From Pyropia yezoensis (lineage: Eukaryota > Rhodophyta > Bangiophyceae > Bangiales > Bangiaceae), in NCBI GenBank assembly GCA_009829735.1, contig CM020620.1, forward strand, positions 10,051,794-10,115,793: a DNA stretch of 64,000 nucleotides, read 5' to 3'. Below are positions 44,293-53,950 of this stretch, one piece after another. Position 1 is the first letter of the stretch. Each line of letters begins with the position of its first letter. The notes under the pieces were generated by a model, which did no database searches, was not told where the DNA came from, and saw only the letters and a list, made by a program, of their open reading frames with translations. The position numbers and the translations under genes were made by a program.

Positions 44293-45947
44293 TCACAGCT
44301 CGGCGCAGACGGCCCTCCCCCGGGGGAGGAGCCCCGTCACCGCCGCCGGCGCCCCCCCGCTGAGCGCCCCCGCGGTGACGCCCGCGAGTGAGTAGGCGGC
44401 CCGGAGGGGCGCCAGCAGCGCCCGCGCGACGCCCGGCTCCACGGCGGTGGTGTAGGTTGACACGCGGAGGCCGTCGACGTACATGTCCCCGTGGAGGGTG
44501 TGGGGGTTGTACAGGCCCGTGCCGGTGGTGCGGGTGGTGGCCACCACCCGGGCGGCCGCCCCGTCGGCGGTGGTGAGGGTGTCCCCCACCGCCACCGCCG
44601 CGGCGGCAACGAGCCGGCCACTGGCATACACATAGTGGCCGGGGGTGGCCTCGACGGTGGCCCCGTCGGCGGTGGTCAGCCGCACCGTCCCGTACGTGCC
44701 ACTGGTGGTGCGGTGGGAGAAAAAGTATACGGCGCTGTAGGCAGCGTCGGTGGCGCCCGGCGCCACCCGGATCACGTCGCCAACGGCCAGGTCCGCCATC
44801 CGCACCGCGCGGCCGTCGCGGAGCTCCACGGTGGCGTCGGCGGGGAAGCACTCGGCGGCCGCCTCGGCCGACGGCTCGGGGGTCTGCTCGTCGCCCAGCA
44901 GCGGGTCCTCCTCATTCCCCTCCTCCTCGTCGTCGTCGTCATCGGCGGCCGCGTCGTCGTCAACGACGCCGTCGCCGTCCGTGTCGACAAGGTCCCCGTC
45001 GTTGTCCCCCTCCCCGTCCCCATCGCCCGTCAGGTCCACGGTGGGGAAGGTGGTCGCCTCCGCGTCGCCGTCGCCGCTGTCGCCGTCGGCGCCCTCTGGC
45101 GTCGCCGCCGGCGGGGGGGGGGGCGGCGGCGGCGCGCCGCCGCCGCCCGCACCGTCCGTGCCGGCGGCACCCTCCCCACCCCCCGCCCCGCCCGCGTCCC
45201 CGACCGCCGGTGGCGGTGGGGGCGGCGGCGGCGGCCCGCCGGCACCACCACCGTCCGCGTCGCCGCCAGCGGCGGCGGGCCCGTCATTGGCGGGGGGGGG
45301 GGGGGGGGGGGCGGCGGCGGCGCGCCGTCGGCGCCGCCCGCCGCGCCGGGCCCCCCACTCCCCTCGGGGGGCGCACCCCCCTCCGCGGGGCCGTCGGGGC
45401 CGTCGGGGCCGTCTGAGCCGACGGGACCGCCGTCGGGGCCGCCAGGACCGCCGTCAGCGGCCGGCGCGCCGCCATCGGCGCCCTCCTCGGTGGGCGCCGG
45501 GCCGCCGCCGTCGCCGCCGCCGCCGTCGCCCTCACCGGCACCGTCGGCGCCGTCGCTGGGCGCCGGGCCGTCGGCGGGCGGCGGCGGGGGCGGCGCCCCG
45601 GCGCCGCCGCCACCACCCCCACCACCCCCACCAGCGGCAGGGGGGGGGGCACCGGCGCCCCCACCACCGCCGCCGGCACCGCCCCCGGCGGCCGCGCCGG
45701 CTCCGCCACCCGCGCCGCCGCCGCCGCCACCGGCGCCGCCATTGCCACCTGCAGGGCTGCCGCCACCACCAGCGCCGCCGCCGCCGGGGCCGCCGCCGCC
45801 GCCGCCGCCGGCACCGGCGCCCAGACCACCGGCACCGGCGCCCGGACCACCGGCACCGGCGCCCGGACCATCCCCACCGGCGCCGCCGCCAGGCGCCGGC
45901 GCGCCGGCGCCACCAGCGCCAGCGCCACCACCGTTGCCGGCGCCAGG

Positions 45948-45980
<33 letters not shown>

Positions 45981-46684
45981 ACCGCCACCACCACCACCGC
46001 CACCACCAGCGCCCCCACCGTTGCCGGCGCCAGCGCCACCACCGTTCCCGGCGCCCCGGCCACCCCCGTTGCCACCGCCCCCGGCGCCACCGCCGGCCGC
46101 GCCGGCGCCACCGGCGGCGCCACCAGCGCCAGCGCCAGCGCCAGCTCCGCCACCGCTACCGGGGCCACCGCCGGCGCCGGCGCCGGCCGCCACACCACCC
46201 GGGCCGCCGGGACCGCCCGCCCCGCCGCCCCCCCCCGCACCCGCCGGGGGTGGCGGCCCCGCCGCCCCCTCCGCCTCCCCCTCCCCCTCCCCCTCCCCCT
46301 CCTCGGCCGTCGGCACCGGGCCGCCGTCTGGCCCGTCTGGCCCGTCTGGCCCGTCGAGGCCGCCCAGGCCGTCCAAGCCGCCCAGGCCGTCGGCCCCTTC
46401 CCCGCCGTCGGCGGTCGGCTCGGCGTCGGCGTCGGGGGCGGCGGCGGCGGCGCCCGGCCCCACGTCCACGTCCCCAAACACCACAATCGGGTCGCCCTCG
46501 GCAGCGTCGCCGTCGGCAGCGGCGGCGTCGTCGCCAAACGCGGGGAGCCCCACCAGCCCCGACGACGTGCCGTCCACCGGCTCCGCCTCTGCCCCGGCTG
46601 GCGGCGGCGGCGGCGGCGACAGCGTCGGGCCGTCCTCCGTGCCGTCGTCACCCTCGTCCTGGCGTACCAGCGGCCGCGCCTGCT

Positions 46685-46722
<38 letters not shown>

Positions 46723-46874
46723 CGCACCGGCCGCGCGGGCGTGGCGGCGGCGGCGGGGCCGCCCAGCGGCGCGCCCCGCACCGACACGGCGGCGGCGGCG
46801 GCGGTCAGCGCCACCGCCGCGACCGCCGCGGTGGTGGTGCGGCGGCCGGCGGAGCGGCGGCCACGGCGTGCCAT
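44293..46874 (-). CDS. Secreted Gly/Ala/Pro-rich protein with C-terminal Hedgehog/intein (Hint) domain (frameshifted)
   Basis: About 860 residues from ATG 46874. Signal peptide: basic MARRGRRSAGRR, then a long Ala/Val hydrophobic core ending near SVRGA. The middle is Gly/Ala/Pro-rich with acidic islands and tandem GLDGLGG, PDGPDG and EGEGEGE patches. An Asp/Glu stretch (LTGDGDGEGDNDGDLVDTDG) resembles Ca-binding DxDxDG loops. The Hint domain starts at AECFPADATVELRDG (Cys codon 44848-44850), continues RMADLAVGDVIRV, VEATPGHYVYAS (block-B His) and TGLYNPHTLHGDMYVDGLR. Cys-first Hint domains self-cleave a peptide bond; the retained Cys and His favour activity. The frame switches at G20 (45292-45311). 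No Hedgehog signalling domain is present. Confidence 0.85.
45292..45311. repeat. G20 homopolymer at a reading-frame switch in the Hint gene
   Basis: The signal-peptide part and the Hint part are each open for hundreds of codons but in different frames; both are readable up to this run. A one-base length change would join them. Confidence 0.75.
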
Positions 46875-47573
46875 GGAGGCTGTGAAAGTGGGGGGGGGGG
46901 GGGGGGGGGGGTGGAGAAAGGGGGGGGGAGGCGGAGGGGAGGGGCGGGGGTGGGTGAGGTGGGTGGAGGTGGTGGTGGTGGTTTGGAGAAAGGGGGGGGG
47001 GGCGGGGGGGGGGGGGGGGGGAAGAAAGTTGGAGCGGGACGGGAGGGAGGGGGGGGGCGGGGGGGGGGAAGGAGGGCAAGCAGGTGCCACGGGGGGGCTG
47101 CTCGCGGTGGGACGGTTGACGACGAGGGTGGGTGGCGGGGAGGGCGACGCTGCCACCGGGGGGGCGCCCCTATAAGCGCGCCGCCGCCGGCGCCGCGGCG
47201 CCGCGGCGTTGGCGGCGCCGCCCGCAGGCGCGGCGGGGGGAAGGAGGGGCGGTAGGGGGCGGCGGCGGGTGGCGCCAGCCGTCCCGTCGGTCCCTACCCC
47301 CCCCCCCCCCCACCTCCCCCTCCCCCTCCCCCTCCTCCCCCCTCCTCCTCCAACCCCCCCCAGCCACCCAACTCCCTCCCTCGCCCCCCACCCCCCCCCC
47401 CCCCTCCCTCGCTGTCCACCCCCCCCTCCCCCCCCTCCCCCCCACCCCCCCCGCCCCTCCCTCCCCCTGCCGCCGTGGCATTCCCCCCCGCCGCACAACG
47501 GCGGCGCATCGACGGCGCGTGGCCGGCGGCGGCGGGGGTGGACGCCACGCCGGCGCTGGCACCGGGCGTGGCC

Positions 47574-47575
<2 letters not shown>

Positions 47576-47624
<49 letters not shown>
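47576..47624. repeat. (GA)n microsatellite
   Basis: About 24 uninterrupted GA dinucleotides. Confidence 0.97.
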
Positions 47625-47631
<7 letters not shown>

Positions 47632-47979
47632 TCGGAGGGGGTCGGGGAGGGCGGGGAGGGCGGGGAGGGCGGGGGGGGGGGGGGGTGGGTGCGGCGGCGG
47701 CGGCGGGGGGAGAAAACGAACAACAACAACAAAAACAAAAAGGGGGGGCGGGGGGGAGGGGGGAGGGGAGGGGCCACGCACACCGCCCGTCGACGGGGAC
47801 CACCCCGCGGCCACGACCGCACCCCCCCCCCCCCCCCGCCCCCCCGCGTGACCCCCGCTGGGCCGCAAAGGGCACAGCGCAACGGCACGCGGGGGCACCC
47901 GGTGGCGGCCGCCCCCTCCCGCCGCGGCGGAAACCCCACCGCTGGGGGGGAGGGCGCGGGAGCGTCGTTCCCCGTGGGT

Positions 47980-47981
<2 letters not shown>

Positions 47982-48010
<29 letters not shown>
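47982..48010. repeat. A29 homopolymer next to the gap
   Basis: 29 consecutive A ending 16 bases before the N run; unusual in this G/C-rich context. Confidence 0.97.
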
Positions 48011-48013
<3 letters not shown>

Positions 48014-48026
48014 ATACCCGACCGGT

Positions 48027-48526
48027 NNNNNNNNNNNNNNNNNNNNNNNNNNNNNNNNNNNNNNNNNNNNNNNNNNNNNNNNNNNNNNNNNNNNNNNNNN
48101 NNNNNNNNNNNNNNNNNNNNNNNNNNNNNNNNNNNNNNNNNNNNNNNNNNNNNNNNNNNNNNNNNNNNNNNNNNNNNNNNNNNNNNNNNNNNNNNNNNNN
48201 NNNNNNNNNNNNNNNNNNNNNNNNNNNNNNNNNNNNNNNNNNNNNNNNNNNNNNNNNNNNNNNNNNNNNNNNNNNNNNNNNNNNNNNNNNNNNNNNNNNN
48301 NNNNNNNNNNNNNNNNNNNNNNNNNNNNNNNNNNNNNNNNNNNNNNNNNNNNNNNNNNNNNNNNNNNNNNNNNNNNNNNNNNNNNNNNNNNNNNNNNNNN
48401 NNNNNNNNNNNNNNNNNNNNNNNNNNNNNNNNNNNNNNNNNNNNNNNNNNNNNNNNNNNNNNNNNNNNNNNNNNNNNNNNNNNNNNNNNNNNNNNNNNNN
48501 NNNNNNNNNNNNNNNNNNNNNNNNNN
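48027..48526. other. Assembly gap (500 N)
   Basis: Exactly 500 N, so the true length is probably unknown. The right flank is a G run (48527-48540). Confidence 0.99.
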
Positions 48527-48755
48527 GGGGGGGGGGGGGGTGAGGGGGGGGGTGAGGGCGGGTGACGCGCTGGACGCTCGTTGGTGGCACCGAGGCGGCA
48601 CCGGCGACGAAGGGCGGTGGCCGCCGCGTGCGTTGCGGTGGCCTGCCAACAGACAGACGGCTGCCCACCCACCAAAGCGGGGCGCGACGGGCGGGGACGA
48701 CGGCTCTCAAAGGACCGGGCGCGGCGGGGGGAGTACCATACAGGAGCGTTTTTAT

Positions 48756-49817
48756 TTACGTGGTGCACTCCAAGGCAGGGGCACAGGCAGTCATGGGCGG
48801 GGGGCCGCCGAGCCGGCGGCCGCAGCCTCCATTGTCAAGACGCGCGGCGGGCGACGCGTCCATGACCGCGTCGCCCGCCCACACCACCGGCGCCGCCGGC
48901 GCCGCCGTTGGCGCCGGCCCCACCGGCGACGCCATTGCCGCCAATGGCCCGCCGGCACGGACGTTGCGCGGCGACGACATGGCGGTGGGGACGGCGGCGG
49001 GCGCCGCGGTGGGAGCGGCCAATGGGGCAGCCGGCGGCGCCGCGGTCGGCGCCCCCACACCACCGCCCTGGTTGTTGCCAACCGCCGTCACACGCCCTTG
49101 CCGAGCAGGGCCACCCACGTCTGGGTCGGCACCCCCAGCACCCCCTTCTTCTGTACCACCGCCGCCTTGGGCGCCCGCGTCACCCGGGGTGCCCGCGTCG
49201 CCTTGGCCGTCGCACAAAGGCACCACCCAATGGGACGCCGTCACCACCTCCTTGGTGCACGTCTTGGCCGTTCTCTTCAGCGTCTGGCAGATGGCCAGCG
49301 GCTTGCCCGTCGCGTCAAAGAACTCGGCCGTCCTTGCGCACGCCACCACCGCTGACGTGGTCGTCGAGCAGTCACCGTCCACCGTGTCCACCTTGTTGCA
49401 AGCCACGCTGCGTGAACACGGCGTCGGCACCTGCGTCGCGCACGCCACGACGCACGCACGCGCCACCTTCACCGTCTTGTTGCACGGCCGCGACACCGTC
49501 ACGTTGGCGTAGCAGGAGGTGGGCCCAAACGTGTGGACGGCCCCCTTGTGGCCGCCGCTGCCGTGGCACGCCACCGCCTGCCGGACGACCGTCGGGCACT
49601 GGGCGGCGACGATGCGGGAGGTGGAGCAGTCATACTTGACGAGGCAAGGGGTGGGCTTGGGCGTCGGCGCCCGCGTCGGCGCCGCCACCACCGGCTTGTG
49701 GACAACGACAAACGACCGGTCCGATGGGGTCACTGACGCGGCCACCACAGATGACGCGACGGCGGCGGTGGCGGTCACGGCGGCAACGGCCACGACAAGA
49801 GAGCGGCGCGCACCCAT
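48756..49817 (-). CDS. Secreted cysteine-rich protein
   Basis: 353 residues from ATG 49817. Residues 1-27 (MGARRSLVVAVAAVTATAAV...) are a classic signal peptide. Residues about 48-200 hold 15 cysteines, many as single Cys spaced 8-15 residues apart with Thr/Val between them (TPCLVKYDCSTSRIVAAQC, RPCNKTVKVARACVVACAT), suggesting a disulfide-bonded extracellular domain. NVT and NKT are potential N-glycosylation sites. The C-terminal 140 residues are Pro/Ala/Gly-rich with ATP/APTAAP patches. It ends with hydrophilic sequence, not a clear GPI signal. A cell-wall or matrix role is inferred from composition. I recognise no family. Confidence 0.75.
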   Translation of the reverse strand: MGARRSLVVAVAAVTATAAVASSVVAASVTPSDRSFVVVHKPVVAAPTRAPTPKPTPCLVKYDCSTSRIVAAQCPTVVRQAVACHGSGGHKGAVHTFGPTSCYANVTVSRPCNKTVKVARACVVACATQVPTPCSRSVACNKVDTVDGDCSTTTSAVVACARTAEFFDATGKPLAICQTLKRTAKTCTKEVVTASHWVVPLCDGQGDAGTPGDAGAQGGGGTEEGGAGGADPDVGGPARQGRVTAVGNNQGGGVGAPTAAPPAAPLAAPTAAPAAVPTAMSSPRNVRAGGPLAAMASPVGPAPTAAPAAPVVWAGDAVMDASPAARLDNGGCGRRLGGPPPMTACAPALECTT

Positions 49818-50694
49818 GATGGTGGTGGGCAGGAGGGGGGGTGTGGTCGCGGATGGAGAAAGTGGCCACGACGGTGGGGGTGGTCGGCAGGATGCGGGTG
49901 GTTGGAAAGGTAAAAGCCCGAGAAAGGGGGGGGTGGCTGGAGTGAGAGGGTGTCGAGTAGGCTGCTGGTGAGGAAGCGGGAGGGTTCCTGTCCCACCGAG
50001 GGCGGCGGCATCTGAGCCACCCTCTGCCACCTATGGCACACGCAGTAGGGGCAGCCGTAGCGCTACCCGTCCAAACACTGCCACCCGTCAACCCGCTCCC
50101 GCAGCGCAGCAGCCACGGCCCTCTCACAGCCACAGCCACAGCCCACCCCCACAGCCGCGCCCACCGCCCAATGCCGCCCGCCGTTCCCCACCGCCAAAGG
50201 ATCCTTTTCGTTGCTGCCATGGCGCCAGCACGTGGCACATGCAACCGTTGCCGGCCGCGCGTCCACCACAGCCGCCCCGACCACACGGGGCCCGCGTCAT
50301 GCCATGGCGCATCCACCAGAGGGATGAGCGGCGGGAGGAAGAGGGGGGAGCGGGAGACAATGGCGACCGTGGGACGAGCGCGTCACGCGGGTGCGGGCTG
50401 GCTCGTCGCCGCCGTTGCCGCCGCTGCCGCTGACGCCGTCGCCGCCGCCGCCGGTTGCTGCTGTTGCCGCCGCCTGGGTGCCGCCCGGCGAGGTGGTCCA
50501 GCACCCTCCGAAAGGGGCGCCGCAACCACCGGGGACGGCGCGTAAAGCGCAGCAGCAGGCGCCACCGCTCCCCGGTGGGCGGTCGCGGCCGCGCCACCGC
50601 CGGGGGCAGGGACCCCAGCCGGCCGCGGGGGTGGCACCACCGCCGTCGCGGCCGCGCTCCCCCGGCGTGTGCGGACCCCCCCCCCAACCACGGG
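49818..50694. other. Intergenic
   Basis: Promoter side of the Cys-rich gene, then the 3' flank of the exonuclease-like gene. From 50383 to 50691 the minus frame of that gene is open again after a TAG, but the sequence is low complexity. No independent gene seen. Confidence 0.45.
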
Positions 50695-51495
50695 CTAGGG
50701 AGACTGCACAACAGCCTCCCCGCCCACGCCAGCGGGCGCGGCGCCGCCGACGCCCGTCGCCGCCACTGTGGCGGCTGCCGCGGCCGCCCGCTGGCGGCGC
50801 TCGTTGGCCAGCCCAACGAAGCGCGCAAGCTCGCGCTTGGCGGCGGCGGGCCCGTCGCCCTCGGGACCCTCCCAGTAGGGGCTGCAGTAGAGCTCGCTCG
50901 CGGCCGCCACTCACGAGCGGCCGTCGGCATCCAACGATCGCATCATTCGGCCGCAGACGCCAATCAGGTGCTGCACGTCCACCACCGCGGACGCTCTCGC
51001 GTCGAGAGCGTCCGCGTCAAGTGGCCGCGCCGCCCACAGCGCAGGGTCGGCCACGAACCGCGCCTTGACTGCCGGCTTGAGCGCCATGTCCGCCACCGAC
51101 GCGGGCGCGTACTGGCGCAGCAGCGTCGACAGGGATACGGGTAGGGGGTGGGCGTGGCCCGCCGCCGCCACCAGCAGCAGTCCGCGTCGTGCCGGCAGTC
51201 GTGAAGCAGCTTTGTGACGGACGGGTCCTCGAGCAGCGCCCGCACCGGCGCCAGCACCCCCGCACACGTGACAGTGCCAAAGAGGTAGGCCCGAACTCGG
51301 CGATGCAATCTGCACCAGGCAGAGGCCGCCGCTGCGCGACAGCGCCACCCCCTCGCAGTCCGCCGCCGGCGTACGAAGCGTGGGCAGGTAGGCCGCCGCG
51401 GACGTCGCGGCGGCCACCGACGTGACCAGTCGCACCGCTACGCCGGTACGCAAAGAGACGGCCGCCTCGGCGGGCGACGCGGGCGGCAGGGCCAT
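50695..51495 (-). pseudogene. DEDD 3'-5' exonuclease-like gene (EXD1/Egalitarian type), interrupted
   Basis: From ATG 51495 the minus frame runs VRLVTSVAAATSAAAYL, then DCEGVALSRSGGLCLVQIAS, a D-x-E exonuclease motif. The expected next strand, RAYLFGTVTCAGVL, then EDPSVTKLLHDCRHDAD, which supplies a second catalytic Asp, is in a different frame (about 51195-51305). The original frame resumes: SVADMALKPAV, WAARPLDADALDARASAVVDVQHLI, matching the end of the family domain. A TGA at 50911-50913 then interrupts SLDADGRS/VAAASELYCSPYWEGPE, which stays open to 50695. Two compensating indels plus a stop mean a pseudogene, sequence errors or unspliced introns. Intact members are RNase D-like nucleases or RNA-binding scaffolds. 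A TATATA motif lies about 135 bases upstream of the start. Confidence 0.6.
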
Positions 51496-51768
51496 GCCCT
51501 CCTCGCCCGCCGCCGCCGCCGCCGCCGCCGTCGCCGCCGCCGCCGCCGTCGCCGCCGCCACCGCCGGGCCCGTCCAGGCCGCCCGCAGCGGCGGCGACGC
51601 GCAGCAGCAGCGGCGGCAACAGGGTGCGGTATATAGTGGGCGGGGTCGCAGCTGGCGGCGCAGGGTGACTGAGATGCGCCTGACCCAGTGTGACAAATAA
51701 TCAGATAGACATGTACAGTGTGTAGAGAGATGGTGCCAGTCAGTCAGTGCCAGCCAGATCGTGACATT

Positions 51769-51959
51769 CAGATTGTGGCAGTCAGATTGTGGCAGTCAGA
51801 TTGTGGCAGTCAGATTGTGGCAGTCAGATTGTGGCAGTCAGATTGTGGCAGTCAGATTGTGGCAGTCAGATTGTGGCAGTCAGATTGTGGCAGTCAGATT
51901 GTGGCAGTCAGATTGTGGCAGTCAGATTGTGGCAGTCAGATTGTGGCAGTCAGATTGTG
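51769..51959. repeat. 14-bp tandem minisatellite (about 13.6 copies)
   Basis: The unit CAGATTGTGGCAGT is repeated almost perfectly; only the edges vary. Because 14 is not divisible by 3 and the array lacks plus-strand stops, all three plus frames encode the same 14-residue repeat, so the apparent open frames are artefacts. Confidence 0.97.
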
Positions 51960-53175
51960 TCAAACTGGCTGGTCTCTTTTTGATTTTCTCAAAAGATGTC
52001 ACGTGTTAAGTTTAGGCCCTCTTCTCCCTCCACTTCCCCTCTTCCCGTGAAGCGCAAGCGCAGGCGCAAGCACAGCTGTGCTGTGCTTGCGCCTGTGCTT
52101 GCGCGTGCGCCGCCGCCGCCGCAACCGCGGCCGCCGCCTGCGCCTGCGCCTGCGCCACGACTGCCGCCGCCGCCCTGGTCTGCTTTGACAGCCAACGCTG
52201 GGGAGCGCCGGGGGGGCTTGTCGCCACCCCCGCCGCCGCGGTCCCGCCACCACTGCCGCCGCCCACCGCGGCGGCGGCCGCCCCCGGTCCACCCCCCTCC
52301 GCGAACGCGGCAGCAGCAGCAGCAGCGGCCGCAGCGGCCGCCCGGCGGCTGGCAGCACCGCGGACGCCGCCGCGGTGGCGGCCGGGTGCCCTGTCCGCCC
52401 CGCCGCCACCGCCGCCGCCACGCGCCCCAACCTTGCGGTCCCCCGCCGCGGGCGAAGCGGCCGAAGATGACGATAGGGGTGGGGGTGCCGGCGAGGATGC
52501 CGGCGGCGGCCGGCGGGGCGGGGGAGTTAGCGGCGATGGTGGGGGCGGGGGTGCCGACACGGGGAGGTGCCCGCCGCCCCCCGCACCGCCCCCGGACGCG
52601 GCGGCCGCCACCGCGGCCGCGGCTGGCGCCGCCGCCGCCAGCCGCGCGGTGACGGCCGCCGCATTCTGGGCGGCAGCCGCGCCCTGCTGCTGCTGCAGCG
52701 TGGTGGCGGCCGATTTATCGACGTCGCCTAGGTTGCTAAAAATGAATAATTTTTGTTGCGGCGTTCATCAATATGTACATTTATTAATTGAATTCAACAT
52801 TCTTTTAACATTCTTATGCATGTTTTTTGGAGTGAGTAAATACACTATACATGGCGTATTGAGGTGTGCTGTTCTGCCTCTGATTCAGGGTTGTCACGAT
52901 AAAAACGTATACGTTTGATGTTTGTAATTTATCTATAGATTAACCTATAGATTAATCTATCTGGGGCTCTCCGCTTTAGATTAAGTAATAACAATTCTTG
53001 TATTTGTACCACATACATTCCTGATTTCTGAGCCAATTGCGGCCACAATTGTTCGCTTGAGACTGGCTGTTGTCTCACCCGAACCCTTCTCCTCATTGCA
53101 CGAAAGTCCCCCCTCGGAGCGGCCGCGGGCCAACATCGTCGGAGTCACGGGGTGGCTTCCAGTGACACAAGGAAC
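51960..53175. other. Intergenic: low-complexity then AT-rich sequence
   Basis: From 52010 to about 52735 the sequence is Ala/Pro/Gly-coding-like in one plus frame, with no start and no recognisable domain. It may be a fragment of a host gene. From 52736 the composition turns abruptly AT-rich, including repeated ATAGATTAA motifs (about 52933-52960) at the edge of the hAT fossil. Confidence 0.4.
52052..52104. repeat. 25-bp inverted repeat (hairpin) with 3-base loop
   Basis: Arms 52052-52076 and 52080-52104 are complementary at 24 of 25 positions. The arms consist of GCGCAAG-type units. Confidence 0.9.
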
Positions 53176-53950
53176 TCATTCTTCCTCCAGCCCATCCATA
53201 CCGCGCCAGCCCTCACCCACACTACCGGTTGCACCACCACTCTCCCCATCCTCTGCAGCAACTGAACCAAAGAAGTCGAGGTCGTCCTCGCTCACGTTGA
53301 CGCCGTCCAGGAGCTTGAGGTTCATGTCTACAAGCATTAGCTTGGCCACCTTGTCATGGGTGAGCCTGTTCCGGATGAAGGAATGGATAGACTTTTGCGT
53401 TGAGAAGGACCTCTCCACAGCGCAGGATGACCGCACTATGCCCACGAGCGCCTTCCCAATCTCGCGCAGCGCGGGTGAGGAGCCCCCAAAGAGAGACCAC
53501 CAGCCCCAGAGGTCCCATGGAGAGGCTACGACCGCGCGAACTTCGACGACAGATCCAGGAGCGCGCGCAGCTTAGGCCCCTTGCATGAACGATCCCGACA
53601 TCCCAGCGTACTGCGTGAACTCCTCCCGCAGGAGCAGCATGCGCTGGTCGTCGGTTGGCCCCGCCAACTGCTGGGCCGAGAACACGTGGGGCGAGCGCAA
53701 GAAGTACACGCGGCTTGCCGCGTCAGGCGCCTGCGGGTCAAATGCCTTCGGGTCCAAAGCAGCCGCCAAGTAGTGCACGTGCGTGAGAAGCGGGACTCTA
53801 ACCCAACGATCGAGAGGGCCCGACGCCCGCTTTTGAACTGCCGCGGATACTTGCTGAACTCAAATTGAAGGGCTACCTCTATTTTGTCTACATTTAGGTC
53901 TGAATTCAGTCGATCCTGGACCTGACTTATTAATATGTTTATCAACGTTG
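53176..53950 (-). pseudogene. hAT-family transposase, C-terminal fragment
   Basis: The minus strand encodes the hAT dimerisation motif CAVERSFSTQKSIHSFIRNR, LTHDKVAKLMLVDMN (about 53310-53440). Further upstream, in shifted frames, are HYLAAALDPKAFDP (about 53735-53775), typical of the region before the dimerisation domain, and RQFKSGRRALSIVGLESRF (about 53790-53850). Several indels and stops separate these parts. The catalytic N-terminal half is absent. AT-rich flanks contain related ATAGATTAAT / CAGATTAATC motifs (about 52940 and 53990) that might be worn termini. Confidence 0.75.

Larger units (their letters stand above)
46875..48755. other. Intergenic with microsatellites and an assembly gap
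   Basis: Extremely G-rich in the left half (long G runs about 46892-47090), then C-runs, a GA repeat, an A run and the N gap. CTATAAG at about 47171-47177 is the only TATA-like motif near the Hint gene start. Frames translated through here are compositional and partly cross the gap. Confidence 0.6.

Noticed and set aside
45030-48710. Single 1226-codon minus frame from the Hint gene through the gap
   Set aside because: It crosses 500 N and G/C simple repeats; only the part from ATG 46874 downward has a signal peptide and plausible coding sequence.
51769-51959. CRISPR-like array
   Set aside because: Units are contiguous 14-mers without unique spacers, in a eukaryotic context.
51718-52050. Plus-strand open frames across the 14-bp array
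   Set aside because: Periodic translation of a minisatellite in all three frames, not evidence of a gene.
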